NCBI GenBank assembly: GCA_039105265.1
Contig: JAPFFF010000015.1
Span: 2,232,001-2,296,000, forward strand
Direction of reading: 5' to 3'
Length of the DNA stretch: 64,000 nucleotides
Source of the DNA: Tritrichomonas musculus
Taxonomy: Eukaryota; Parabasalia; Tritrichomonadida; Tritrichomonadidae
Shown here: positions 46,216 through 55,153 of the stretch, piece after piece
Numbering within the stretch: the first letter of the stretch is position 1
Layout: every line of letters begins with the position of its first letter
Made by a program: the position numbers and the translations under genes
The notes under the pieces: model-generated
What the model saw: only the letters and a program-made list of their open reading frames with translations
Database searches by the model: none
What the model was told of the DNA's origin: nothing

Positions 46216-48468
46216 ATGAGTTCACGTAATGTTTTACAAGCATTTGCTTCTCTATACAGGTTCCTAGATGATAATTCAGACAATAGCGAAGAACATTTCG
46301 ATGACATATTATCAAAGCCTCAAAACAGTTCTGCGCAAAATCTAATAAGCTCTTTTCAAGACCTTCTAAACTCAAAGAAGAATCAGCAAAATCAAAATAT
46401 TTCGCAGTCTTTTTGTCATCAATATTTTACTCTTCCTCAAGTCCAAATCAAATCTAGTATTGGACAGCCTAATTCGTCGTTAAGTATTATTAATAATAAC
46501 ACAGAGAATACTTCGCAATCTTTGAGTCATCAATATTTTACTCTTCCTCAAGTCCAAATCAAATCTAGTATTGGACAGCCAAATTCATTTACAAATCCTT
46601 CAATCCAGCCTAATTCGTCGTTAAGTATTATTAATAACACAGATAATTCAAATGCAAATTATGAATCTCAGCATTTCATAGTAACGGATGAATTTTTGGA
46701 AAAATGTTATGAAGCACACCTTTTACATTCATACAACAATTATAAATCATTGAAGAAAGAGATGGAAAAGCATTACAAAGGACTTAATAAAGTTAGTTTA
46801 AAATCATTCAAAAACATTTGCCAGACTGCATTCACATTAATAAAATCTAGAGGAAAAAGTAATTTTAATTTCAATAACATAATTGATCTGTTAAACTTGG
46901 AATACGATATTGTGAAAGATGAAGATTTAAAATACAATAAACAATATCGTATTCCTCAAAATGGACTGATATGCATGAATGGTCCTTGGTCATCTGACGA
47001 AACTGATAAACTAATAAATGTTATAAATCGGGGCCTTTCAACAGGAGAAATACTTTCTAATAAGCATAATATAGATTGGATCAAGGTATCGAAGCATATG
47101 GTTGGAAGATCTGGAAAACAATGTTACGATAAATTCAGATCCTTACCGAAAAGCGACATGGTCCTTCGCCATAAAGAAACAATAAAAAGTTATAACTTCA
47201 ACACAATGCTTCTTGGATCATTTTCTGATTTTGAGGAAAACGAAATGGCCACAGAAATTATCAAAAGAATAAATAACAAAGAAGTCGTTACCTTATTAGA
47301 TGTTGCTGGGATGGCCATTAAGAAATATTATAGTCCAATTTCTTTGGCAACAAGATATCTTATAATCAAATCTATTCGCCAACATAAATGGCCTTTCGAC
47401 GAAAATGGAGAAATTATTATCTCTAATTTTGAAGAAAAGGTTCAAAGTTTATTCGATATCGCAAGTGATACACCACATATACTAATGAACGAGGTTCAAA
47501 TGCGAAATTTTTCAGCTAGCTTATCTTGGTGCAGGCGGTTTTTAGATAGACATGGACTTAGTATGCGCAAACCTCATAACGAAAGGCGAGGAGAGGTTAA
47601 TATGAGATTTGTTAAAAAATACTTAAAAGCTCTTGCAAAAGCAGTAGCAAAATATGGAGCATCAAGAATAATCAATATGGATGAAACCTTCATCCATACT
47701 TACAATTTTGAACAAAAAGTAGTCGGCATTAAAAATCAAGAAACAAGAGAAGTTGTTAGAGGGGAGAAGTTTAATGCAAAAGAGGGAACAACAGTTATTG
47801 CATCGATTCAAATGCAGTTAGAACAAAGAATTCCCTTGGTTATTGTAGCCAAGGGAAAAACTAAATTATCAGAGAAGAAGTATGGAGTTGAAGACACAGA
47901 AGAAGAAGAAGAAGAGGAAGAATGGAACAGTGAAATAGATGAAGAGAAAGAAGAAGAAGATAAGGAATTAATTGTCCATTCACCAAGTGGATGGACAAAT
48001 AGAGAAGTCATGGTGAAATATCTGAAATGGCTCTCAAAGAAAATGAATGATGAGCCATTTGCACTTGTTTTTGACGTTTACAAATCCCACCTTGATAAGG
48101 AAGTCAGAAAAGAAGCTAAAAGGTTAGGAATCAAATTAATTTATGTGCCAGCATGTGGGACTGGTAAGTACCAGCCCCTCGACATCAGAGTATTTGGTGT
48201 ATTAAAAAAAGAAATAGCAAATTATGAAAAAAAAAATGCAATACCAGAAGACATTGCGAGATATAAATATATTTATAAAATGCTGAAAAATATTTGGAAG
48301 AGAATGAACATAAAGGTTCTCGAAGAGGGGTGGAAAATTCCTGGATTCTCAAACGATAATGAGTTATCATCTAATGTAAATACTGAATCATCAGATGAAT
48401 TAGAAGAAATAACAAATACCGATGACACTGATTACCATCCATCTAGTGATGAAGACAATTCTTCTTAA
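46216..48468 (+). CDS. pogo/Tigger-like DDE transposase with Myb and CENPB-type domains
   Basis: A 750-residue transposase. The N-terminal 150 residues are low-complexity with an internal duplication (HQYFTLPQVQIKSSIGQPNS twice). A Myb/SANT-like domain follows at about 258-310 (GPWSSDETDKLINVINRG ... GRSGKQCYDKFRSL), then a CENPB-type helix-turn-helix region to about 460 (LSWCRRFLDRHGLSMRKPHN). The DDE domain has D489 (INMDETFIH), D620 (LVFDVYKSH) and D656 (YQPLDIRVFG), a DD35D spacing. A strongly acidic insert (EEEEEEEEWNSEIDEEKEEE) lies between the first and second Asp. It would cut at the 38-bp repeats and insert at TA. The frame is uninterrupted and all three Asp are present, so it may be active. 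The fused Myb domain is unusual. Confidence 0.88.
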   Translation: MSSRNVLQAFASLYRFLDDNSDNSEEHFDDILSKPQNSSAQNLISSFQDLLNSKKNQQNQNISQSFCHQYFTLPQVQIKSSIGQPNSSLSIINNNTENTSQSLSHQYFTLPQVQIKSSIGQPNSFTNPSIQPNSSLSIINNTDNSNANYESQHFIVTDEFLEKCYEAHLLHSYNNYKSLKKEMEKHYKGLNKVSLKSFKNICQTAFTLIKSRGKSNFNFNNIIDLLNLEYDIVKDEDLKYNKQYRIPQNGLICMNGPWSSDETDKLINVINRGLSTGEILSNKHNIDWIKVSKHMVGRSGKQCYDKFRSLPKSDMVLRHKETIKSYNFNTMLLGSFSDFEENEMATEIIKRINNKEVVTLLDVAGMAIKKYYSPISLATRYLIIKSIRQHKWPFDENGEIIISNFEEKVQSLFDIASDTPHILMNEVQMRNFSASLSWCRRFLDRHGLSMRKPHNERRGEVNMRFVKKYLKALAKAVAKYGASRIINMDETFIHTYNFEQKVVGIKNQETREVVRGEKFNAKEGTTVIASIQMQLEQRIPLVIVAKGKTKLSEKKYGVEDTEEEEEEEEWNSEIDEEKEEEDKELIVHSPSGWTNREVMVKYLKWLSKKMNDEPFALVFDVYKSHLDKEVRKEAKRLGIKLIYVPACGTGKYQPLDIRVFGVLKKEIANYEKKNAIPEDIARYKYIYKMLKNIWKRMNIKVLEEGWKIPGFSNDNELSSNVNTESSDELEEITNTDDTDYHPSSDEDNSS

Positions 48469-50081
48469 TTATTTTAATAAATTTTTATCTTTATCTTTGA
48501 TTTTTATTTTTTAAATAATACCAATTAAGAATATAAATCATAAATGAATAAAATTCATAAGAAATATTATTTAAAAATAATTTCATTTTAATATATATAT
48601 ATATTTTTCTTTTTTTTAACTATTTCAAATTTCGACTTCAGAAGGTGAATTATATGGTGAAAAATCAAACACGGCTTGTTAAAATTTATCTTTCATGGCT
48701 CTTACTCATCATTTTTTTTTTTTTTTTTTTTTTTTTACTAAGTGAAAAAGAAAGTTTAAAAAATAATTTAAAAGCAAAATAAAACTTGAATTAAGTTAAA
48801 TAGCAGTTTTAATTCATTTTTTAATTTGAAAAAAAAATTTATTTTTTATTTTTGTTCATGAAAAAAGTTTTTTCTGATTTTTCAAATAGTCTTTTAGTTT
48901 AAATTGATACTATTAAAAAATGTTTATTATATATTTTTAAATAAATAAAATAATAATAAAAATAGTCTGAATTAATACTAATTTTAATATTCCAAATAAA
49001 AGAGAAGCTTTTTATTTGATAATTAGTTCAAGTTATGATGTGAAATGAATATGAAAATATGATTTAAAATGGAGTAACAATGCGATTTATCTGAATTTTT
49101 GAATATTTTAAATTAGAAATTGTGAATTATTGATAGTTGCATCTTTTTCAATGATTTTATCATTGAATAATTGAGTATCTAAAATTCATATTTTTTTTAA
49201 TAATATCTCATTGTTTTTTATTTGAAAAACGATATTTTTATTATTTGTTAAATTTCTTAAATATATAAAAAATTATTATTAACAATGAAAAAACAATTTT
49301 TAAAAGCAGTGATATAATGATTTTTTTTCTTTGATGATGACTTAATGAGAGTATAAATCATTATAAAATTATGCTAATTAATAGTTTCTCTTTTCTTAAA
49401 ATAGATCAAATATTAATATAAAGCTATTCATAAAATTTTCCGAATTATTATTTTTAATTATCATTTTAAAATAACTAAAAAAAAAAAAGAGTTTAACTCT
49501 TGTGATAAATAAATATCATGTTTATTTTTCATGAATCCAAAAAACCGTTGTGATAAAAAAGAAATAATATGGTCGATGAAAAATTAAAAATCACTTTTTT
49601 TTGTTTTTTGAAAAATTCTTCCAATAAATAAAAAATTTTAAAAAAACAAATTTGTCGAAAATGCTTCAATGGCTATAAAAATGGATATGAATATTGAACT
49701 TTTTGAACCAAAAATGTAAGATTTTGGTGATCATATGTTTATCTAAAAATTTATAAATACAGTATTTTCATTTTTTATTTTGACTTTTCAATTGATCTTA
49801 TTGGTCGAAATATTTGTAAATCAAATATGATTGGAAAATCAAAAATTTTGAGTTATTACCATTAAACAAAAGAGGATCAAGCAATATATAAAAGTTTCAT
49901 ATTTGAGCTTCTGAAATAAACAAATTTGTTAAAAAAAAAAGGAAAAAATGAAGTGAAAATTTTTAAATAACGTATTTTTTACACAACGATCATATTTTGA
50001 ATATTCTCAAAAATTAATATGACATCATAAATGATATGCTATATAGAAAAAATTGAAATACTCATTTCACTGTTTTCTTTC
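48469..50081. other. 3' non-coding part of the pogo-like transposon
   Basis: About 1.6 kb of A/T-rich DNA with no credible gene on either strand. The only notable structure is a run of about 25 T at 48712-48736. The region after 50119 up to the Maverick repeat at 50230 (110 bp) also shows nothing. Confidence 0.6.
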
Positions 50082-50229
50082 AAAAGTGGAAAACTCATAG
50101 TCAAAGGTGAAAACATGGGTAATTTTTGGTTTTCAATTTCTATAAGTTTCATTTTTTAAAAAGAATAAAAAATTATTAAATATAAAATTATTTATACCTG
50201 TTATTATTTTTTATATCACATATCAGTTT

Positions 50230-50768
50230 CACAAAATTTTTTTAAAATTTTTATTTTCAATATTTTTAAAAAGTATAAATATATTAAAATTTTATTGAAA
50301 ATTTCGTTTTTCATTTCACATTTCAGGTATAAAGATAACACTTTTTTGACTACTAACATATACTTCTAATGTGAAAATAAAGGTTTTTATGCGCAATATA
50401 GGGTCTCGTATAACAAATCAAAAACTAAAGACAGTTATGGACCGCATTGATGACCTATATTTATGGAGTCCGGTTCGAAGCTCGTCAAGAGCGGAGAACC
50501 GAGAAAGGGGGGAAGCGAAGCGTTTTAAGACCCCCGGTCTTAAATCACCCCTTTTAAAAAGTATAAACTATGTAGTCATAAACGAGTGAAAAATGTATTA
50601 TTTATTCCACTAAATAATATTCAAAAAATGAAGACAAAAATGAAAGTTATAAATGACCTATATTTATGGTGTCCGGTTCGAAGCTCGTCAAGAGCGGAGA
50701 ACCGAGAAAGGGGGGAAGCGAAGCGTTTTAAGACCCCCGGTCTTAAATCACCCCTTTTGTACACTACT
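50230..50768. repeat. right terminal inverted repeat of the outer Maverick
   Basis: The inverted copy of 4382-4920, with both GC-rich blocks (about 50453-50555 and 50655-50758) and the AAGACCCCCGGTCTT palindrome in each. It ends GTACACTACT followed by the target duplication TTAAC. Small frames here (50371-50589, 50586-50783) mirror those in the left repeat and are not taken as genes. Confidence 0.93.
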
Positions 50769-51028
50769 TTAACTTGTAATTAGAAAGAGATAAATAACAT
50801 TTAAATATTAAAAAAAATACATACAAAAAATTCTATAAGCTATTTGAATTTGAATTATTTTTATGAATTTTGGTATTATTTGAAATATGATTTTCTTGGG
50901 AATTTTTCTTTTATTTGTAATAATATTGCATCTCATAAATACATTCAGTACAATGTATCGTTTTTTAGAGTTTAGATTGATTCTATTAAATAGTTTAAAA
51001 TGTTTTCAAAAAATAAAAAATTTTACGA

Positions 51029-51038
51029 TCATTATTCA
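51029..51038 (+). promoter_or_regulatory. trichomonad-type Initiator (Inr)
   Basis: TCATTATTCA matches the start of the Trichomonas vaginalis Initiator consensus (TCAYTWYTCATTA) at all ten positions. It lies about 32 nt before the ATG at 51063, inside the usual distance. It supports both the start chosen for the GRAM-domain gene and the assignment to a parabasalid. Confidence 0.6.
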
Positions 51039-51062
51039 ACCTAAGCAAAAGAAATTTTAATA

Positions 51063-52115
51063 ATGTCTAATACAGAGTTGCCTGATGAAATTTGGGCCAG
51101 GTGGTCTAAACCCGAATTTGAAGCTCTTCGACAAGTCGTTTTATGTTTTGGTGGAAATATTCGAACAGAAGCCATCATTGATTCGTTTCCTGATGTTTCT
51201 TTATTAGTTCCCGATCGTGAAAATACAAATGTTATCAAAGGTGTTTTTTATTTAACAACCAGAAGAATGGCATTTCTTCCTAGAAACACAATTAATTCAA
51301 ATATTGTTCAAGCTTCATTCGAATCTCTTCTTTGTATTACAGGAACAAGAAGTGATTTGACGACATCTGTTGTAGATGTAAATGGATCAACGTCTAAATT
51401 CCAATTATCAACCGCCCAAGTTCTTTATCAATGTTTTAATATGTTTCGTCACCTCGCAGAAGCTTCAAGACTTTCAGAAGATAAATTTAGGAAAGTTGTA
51501 TATAGCATTGCTACAGCAGCACGCCGTGATTCAACACCTTTTAATTCAATTGAAGTTGAATTGCAAGAATGCACAGAAGCGCCAGAAGTTCCCGCAGCAC
51601 CAGTTGTCGAAATTGGAGAAGAAATTGTTGACCCAGTTACAATAATTTTGGCACCAGTCAAATCTTTCTTTGACTATTTTAACTCTCTTCATTTTGATAT
51701 CCATGTGAAATTAAGGATTTTATGCGTTATGGCTTTTGTGTCTTTCTGCCTTCAATATATCCCATTCATAGTGTTTATGGCATTGCTCACTATTTTCTTC
51801 CTTCTTTTGAACGCTTGGAAGTCAATTAACAAAGACCTTGAAGAAGAAGAGAAAGAAGAGCCAGTTATACCAGCTCTTGCGCGTGGGTTTGTTTCTACAG
51901 ATAAATTCCTCATGAGTTATTTTGGTTGGAAAGATCCAAGGAAAAGCATGGGCGTTTTGCAAGCATGCTGTGCTATAATTATTTCCTGGCTAATTTTACC
52001 ATCTAAAATTTATCCAATTGCATGCATTATTGCTTACATTTACTTTATAATAATCCCATTGAAATCATTGGGATTCATCCAAAAGTATTTCTCTGGTCCA
52101 TGGTTTTCAACATAA
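51063..52115 (+). CDS. GRAM-domain multi-pass membrane protein
   Basis: A 350-residue protein. A GRAM-like domain at about residues 20-115 includes VKSFPDV-like IDSFPDVSLLVPDRENTN, GVFYLTTRRMAFLPRN and SFESLLCITGTRSDLT. A linker of about 90 residues with an acidic/Pro-rich part follows. Two membrane pairs come next, near 217-255 (ILCVMAFVSFCLQYIPFIVF onward) and near 298-340 (CCAIIISWLILPSKIYPIAC onward). GRAM domains bind phosphoinositides or other lipids, and GRAM plus C-terminal membrane segments occurs in GRAMD4-type proteins at organelle contacts. It is the first host gene right of the outer Maverick, 290 bp from its end, so the element sits just upstream of its promoter. Confidence 0.75.
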   Translation: MSNTELPDEIWARWSKPEFEALRQVVLCFGGNIRTEAIIDSFPDVSLLVPDRENTNVIKGVFYLTTRRMAFLPRNTINSNIVQASFESLLCITGTRSDLTTSVVDVNGSTSKFQLSTAQVLYQCFNMFRHLAEASRLSEDKFRKVVYSIATAARRDSTPFNSIEVELQECTEAPEVPAAPVVEIGEEIVDPVTIILAPVKSFFDYFNSLHFDIHVKLRILCVMAFVSFCLQYIPFIVFMALLTIFFLLLNAWKSINKDLEEEEKEEPVIPALARGFVSTDKFLMSYFGWKDPRKSMGVLQACCAIIISWLILPSKIYPIACIIAYIYFIIIPLKSLGFIQKYFSGPWFST

Positions 52116-52543
52116 AGCAAATATTTCTCATCTAGTCTATGTAACTTTGATGATTTGTTAAGAAGTATTTGTTACTGAGCGCTTTTACTTTTTTTCATAT
52201 TTTTTCTTTTTATATATAAATAAACAATCAAGGCTTTTAAAATAGCAAAAAACTTTTTTTCGTCTTAACTTTTTTTATTTGTGGTGTTCAATTATTTCAA
52301 TTTTTGGAAATAACAATTTATAATATTTCTGGATATAAATTCTTTAAAAATTTAGTCATTGAGCTAAGCCAAAGTAACAATTCAATTCAAACCAAACATT
52401 TTATCATAAAATCGAATTTAATTTTTTTTCAATTCTAATATGATATCCAAAGCTTCTATAAAAATTTATAACAATAATAAAAATACGTTTGAATACATAA
52501 CTCTCCATAGTAATATTTATATAATAAAAACCAATAAAATCAT
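52116..52543. other. convergent intergenic region
   Basis: 428 bp between the ends of two convergent host genes. It has A/T-rich sequence with several TAAA and AATAAA-like stretches that could serve 3'-end formation of both genes. No gene or repeat was seen. Confidence 0.5.
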
Positions 52544-55153
52544 TTAATGCGCAGGATTCATGATATCTTCAATTAATTGACCAAAATCTTTGGATTCATT
52601 ACCACATAAGCTGTTACAAGCCTGGACAACGTTATCTTCACCAACAATTTTACAAATTTTTCTGATGATTTCTAAGTTCACTGTGTTCATTTTATCTTTG
52701 CGATACTCATTTAACGTTACAAGTAGCAACTGTTCAATAAATTCATTTGACGCTTTTCCTGAATCGATAATCTTATTTAAAGCATTCAAAACAGAATAAA
52801 TTTGTTCGTCTTCAATAATCGATGCCAATGTTAAAAGAAGTTGCGGTGGGAACAAAATAAAGAATGATTCTTGCCAAGTATCGAAATCATCAACAAATGT
52901 ATTCAAGCAAGTTAATGCAAAGCATATTATATCAGGATTGACAACAGCTCTCGCTTGATGCGTTTCTGGGATTTCTTGAGGCATTATTGAATTTTGTATG
53001 ATTAGAAATAAATTTGGCATAAAATTAAAGAATTGAAGAAGAAATTTTGGTATTTTAAAATGATATTCGACTGGAGCTATTAAGATAACTTGATTTAGCC
53101 AAGAGGCAACGGCTGAAGCGGAATCGTTGACAAAATCGCTCAAAAAAGATGAAATTACAAAAAAGGAAAGTGAATTTTGAATATAAACAGACGGATATAA
53201 CCAGAGTTGTTGTGATGTTTGCATAATCTGTTGAAATATAAGTGAACAAAATCGTTTAATAATTTCATTTCCTTGTCCCATGAGAGTAAAAACTGATGAT
53301 ATGACATTTAAAAAAAGTAAAAATTGTTTTCCGTTTGATTGTGATTGTATTAATGCATCAAAAATGTGTGATGCGATTTCATTTAATCGGTTCATTAGTT
53401 TTTGTGTTATTTCGTTATTGTCTGGTTTATTTTCACTATTATTTTGAGGATCGTTAATAATCAGATCTATTTGATCTGTGATAATACACGGAAGCATATA
53501 AATAAGAGGGCTTTTACTGGTAATTATTTCGCCATCCCAATTTGAATTTTCTCCTTGTTCATTACTTTCTTCAAAAAATGAAACTTTTTGATAATTTTCA
53601 TATAATAATTGTGGGACATTTAATTCATAATAAAATTTCCGATTTATATTGCTTATCTTGTAAAACCCTTTGGCGCATTCATAAGGTAACGCTTGAAAAT
53701 AAAGGCAAAAAAGTTGACAAAATTTTTCAACGCATTTTTCATTATCATTGAGTTGCTCAACAAAAGTTAAGGAAAAATAAATAACATCCTTCGGTGATGA
53801 ATTAAAAAAATCAATATTTTCGAGATACATTAATGGAATTGTTGAAGGGAGGATATTTTTTGTTTTATTATTTTTTGCAATAATAGATAAAAAAGTTAAG
53901 ATAGCAGGAACGTTTTGTGTTGGATTTGCTAAATATGCATTTATCTCGCTTGAATTACTACCATAAAATTGGCAAAGGCTATATTGAGTTTGAGATTCTG
54001 TTAAATCAACGCCAATAGAACCTCCAAATAAAATAAATTCAATGATATTGGTCGTATAATGATGATATGGCTCTTTTCCATTAAAAACTTCACCAAATTT
54101 AGCCATGGAATCGATTAACTTGGGCCATAATTCAATATCTTGTGTTATTTGGACAGCTGCCATTAACACAGATTCTACGATAGTAAATTCTTTAAGTAGA
54201 TCTAGTAAAAGCGGAACAACATCTTCTCTGAAAATTGAATCTGATTCGTCATTAAATGAAATTATTACAGACCATAAAAATGTGAGTTGATTGCTGAATT
54301 CGCATATCGCATTCACGTCGTTTTTTGTTAAACTTATTTCAACTAAATCGCGGAGCCGTTTAGCAAATTCAAGAGAAAATTGAAAAATGACGTAAGAATA
54401 ACTTGAAAATTGTAAAACATCTGGTATATTTAATATCGTTTCAATGTGATCGCTTAATTTCGAATAATTATCAACGTCTGGTATATTTATTAGCTCATGC
54501 AATTTTGGTAAAAATTCTGATAATAAATTTAGATCAAGAACATATTCAGCAAAAGCAGAATATAGAGGAAGCCAATCAACTGAAGCCGGGACTTCGCGCA
54601 AAATTCCTAGTGTGAATTCAATATCGTCATTTACGACGGGCCATTTTAAATTAATATACAGATTCCAATCTTCAAAGAAAAAAGTGCAAATTCTTAGTGA
54701 AATTTCAATTGGTAAATTCGAGCATATATCTCTGAGCAAAAGATTCCCTTTTGAAAAAGCGCATGAATCTGCAATGCAAATTAAATAGAATCTAAAAAAG
54801 GTAATGTCATTACTTTCTTTTTTTGAAGAGATATATGAATTTCCTGCTGATTCATTTGATATATATCGCAATACTAATTCCGAAATGAAGTTTCCTATAT
54901 CAATAATCTGTTGTTCTTTTAGAAGACTGTATCTTCCAGATCTGTAAAAATCGCATAATGCACGTATTGAATAAAATAATATCGATTCATTCGTTTCTTT
55001 TGAAAGAAGTTGAATGCAATCTTCAACAACGGTATCTGAGCGATTCCAATCGTTAAGAAACTGGTGTATTTGCTTAAAGCTTTCTTGAGAACAGCTGGTG
55101 TATTTTGAATTAAAATTAAGCATACAAAATTTCAGCTGTTCTAGTCTATCCAT
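52544..55153 (-). CDS. importin-beta/exportin-like HEAT-repeat protein
   Basis: An 869-residue all-helical protein. The N-terminal 100 residues (QIHQFLNDWNRSDTVVEDCI, then SILFYSIRALCDFYRSGRYS) resemble the Ran-binding N-terminus of transportin-3/importin-13/exportin proteins, which begin with AExxLxxFxxSxxAW-type helices. The rest consists of HEAT-like helix pairs such as ELWPKLIDSMAKFGEVFNGK and a C-terminal pair near EFIEQLLLVTLNEYRKDKMN. These proteins carry cargo through nuclear pores under control of Ran. The length is slightly under the usual 900-1100 residues. The start ATG follows a TCAATTCTTCAATTC stretch, similar but not identical to an Initiator. The subfamily is not certain. Confidence 0.7.
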   Translation of the reverse strand: MDRLEQLKFCMLNFNSKYTSCSQESFKQIHQFLNDWNRSDTVVEDCIQLLSKETNESILFYSIRALCDFYRSGRYSLLKEQQIIDIGNFISELVLRYISNESAGNSYISSKKESNDITFFRFYLICIADSCAFSKGNLLLRDICSNLPIEISLRICTFFFEDWNLYINLKWPVVNDDIEFTLGILREVPASVDWLPLYSAFAEYVLDLNLLSEFLPKLHELINIPDVDNYSKLSDHIETILNIPDVLQFSSYSYVIFQFSLEFAKRLRDLVEISLTKNDVNAICEFSNQLTFLWSVIISFNDESDSIFREDVVPLLLDLLKEFTIVESVLMAAVQITQDIELWPKLIDSMAKFGEVFNGKEPYHHYTTNIIEFILFGGSIGVDLTESQTQYSLCQFYGSNSSEINAYLANPTQNVPAILTFLSIIAKNNKTKNILPSTIPLMYLENIDFFNSSPKDVIYFSLTFVEQLNDNEKCVEKFCQLFCLYFQALPYECAKGFYKISNINRKFYYELNVPQLLYENYQKVSFFEESNEQGENSNWDGEIITSKSPLIYMLPCIITDQIDLIINDPQNNSENKPDNNEITQKLMNRLNEIASHIFDALIQSQSNGKQFLLFLNVISSVFTLMGQGNEIIKRFCSLIFQQIMQTSQQLWLYPSVYIQNSLSFFVISSFLSDFVNDSASAVASWLNQVILIAPVEYHFKIPKFLLQFFNFMPNLFLIIQNSIMPQEIPETHQARAVVNPDIICFALTCLNTFVDDFDTWQESFFILFPPQLLLTLASIIEDEQIYSVLNALNKIIDSGKASNEFIEQLLLVTLNEYRKDKMNTVNLEIIRKICKIVGEDNVVQACNSLCGNESKDFGQLIEDIMNPAH

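Larger units (their letters stand above)
45084..50119 (+). mobile_element. pogo/Tigger-like Tc1-mariner class transposon
   Basis: A 5036-bp DNA transposon. A perfect 38-bp inverted repeat begins CCCATGTTTTCACCTTTGAC (45084-45121 against 50082-50119). It is flanked by TA on both sides (45082-45083 and 50120-50121), the hallmark target duplication of the IS630-Tc1-mariner superfamily. One intact transposase gene (46216-48468) lies between 1.1 kb and 1.6 kb of non-coding A/T-rich DNA. It sits at the 5' side of the outer Maverick's polymerase gene. Intact repeats and open frame suggest it moved recently and could be autonomous. Confidence 0.93.
4382..50768. mobile_element. outer Maverick/Polinton, interrupted by two later insertions
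   Basis: A virus-like Maverick element bounded by 539-bp terminal inverted repeats that start AGTAGTGTAC. It is flanked by a 5-bp target duplication TTAAC (4377-4381 and 50769-50773). It carries integrase, protein-primed polymerase, packaging ATPase, double-jelly-roll capsid, pVI-like, fibre-like and HNH genes. A second Maverick (19810-42793) and a pogo-like transposon (45084-50119) sit inside it, both at the polymerase gene. Its own DNA is about 18.4 kb (46.4 kb less 23.0 and 5.0 kb). The element is a fossil, broken by these two insertions; its other genes look open. The two long repeats are still about 97% identical by eye, so the insertion is young in evolutionary terms, but older than both guests. 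Confidence 0.93.

Noticed and set aside
4382-50768. One single giant 46-kb Maverick with two capsid genes
   Set aside because: The inner 23 kb and the 5-kb transposon each have their own inverted ends and target duplications, and together they explain the size and the doubled gene set.
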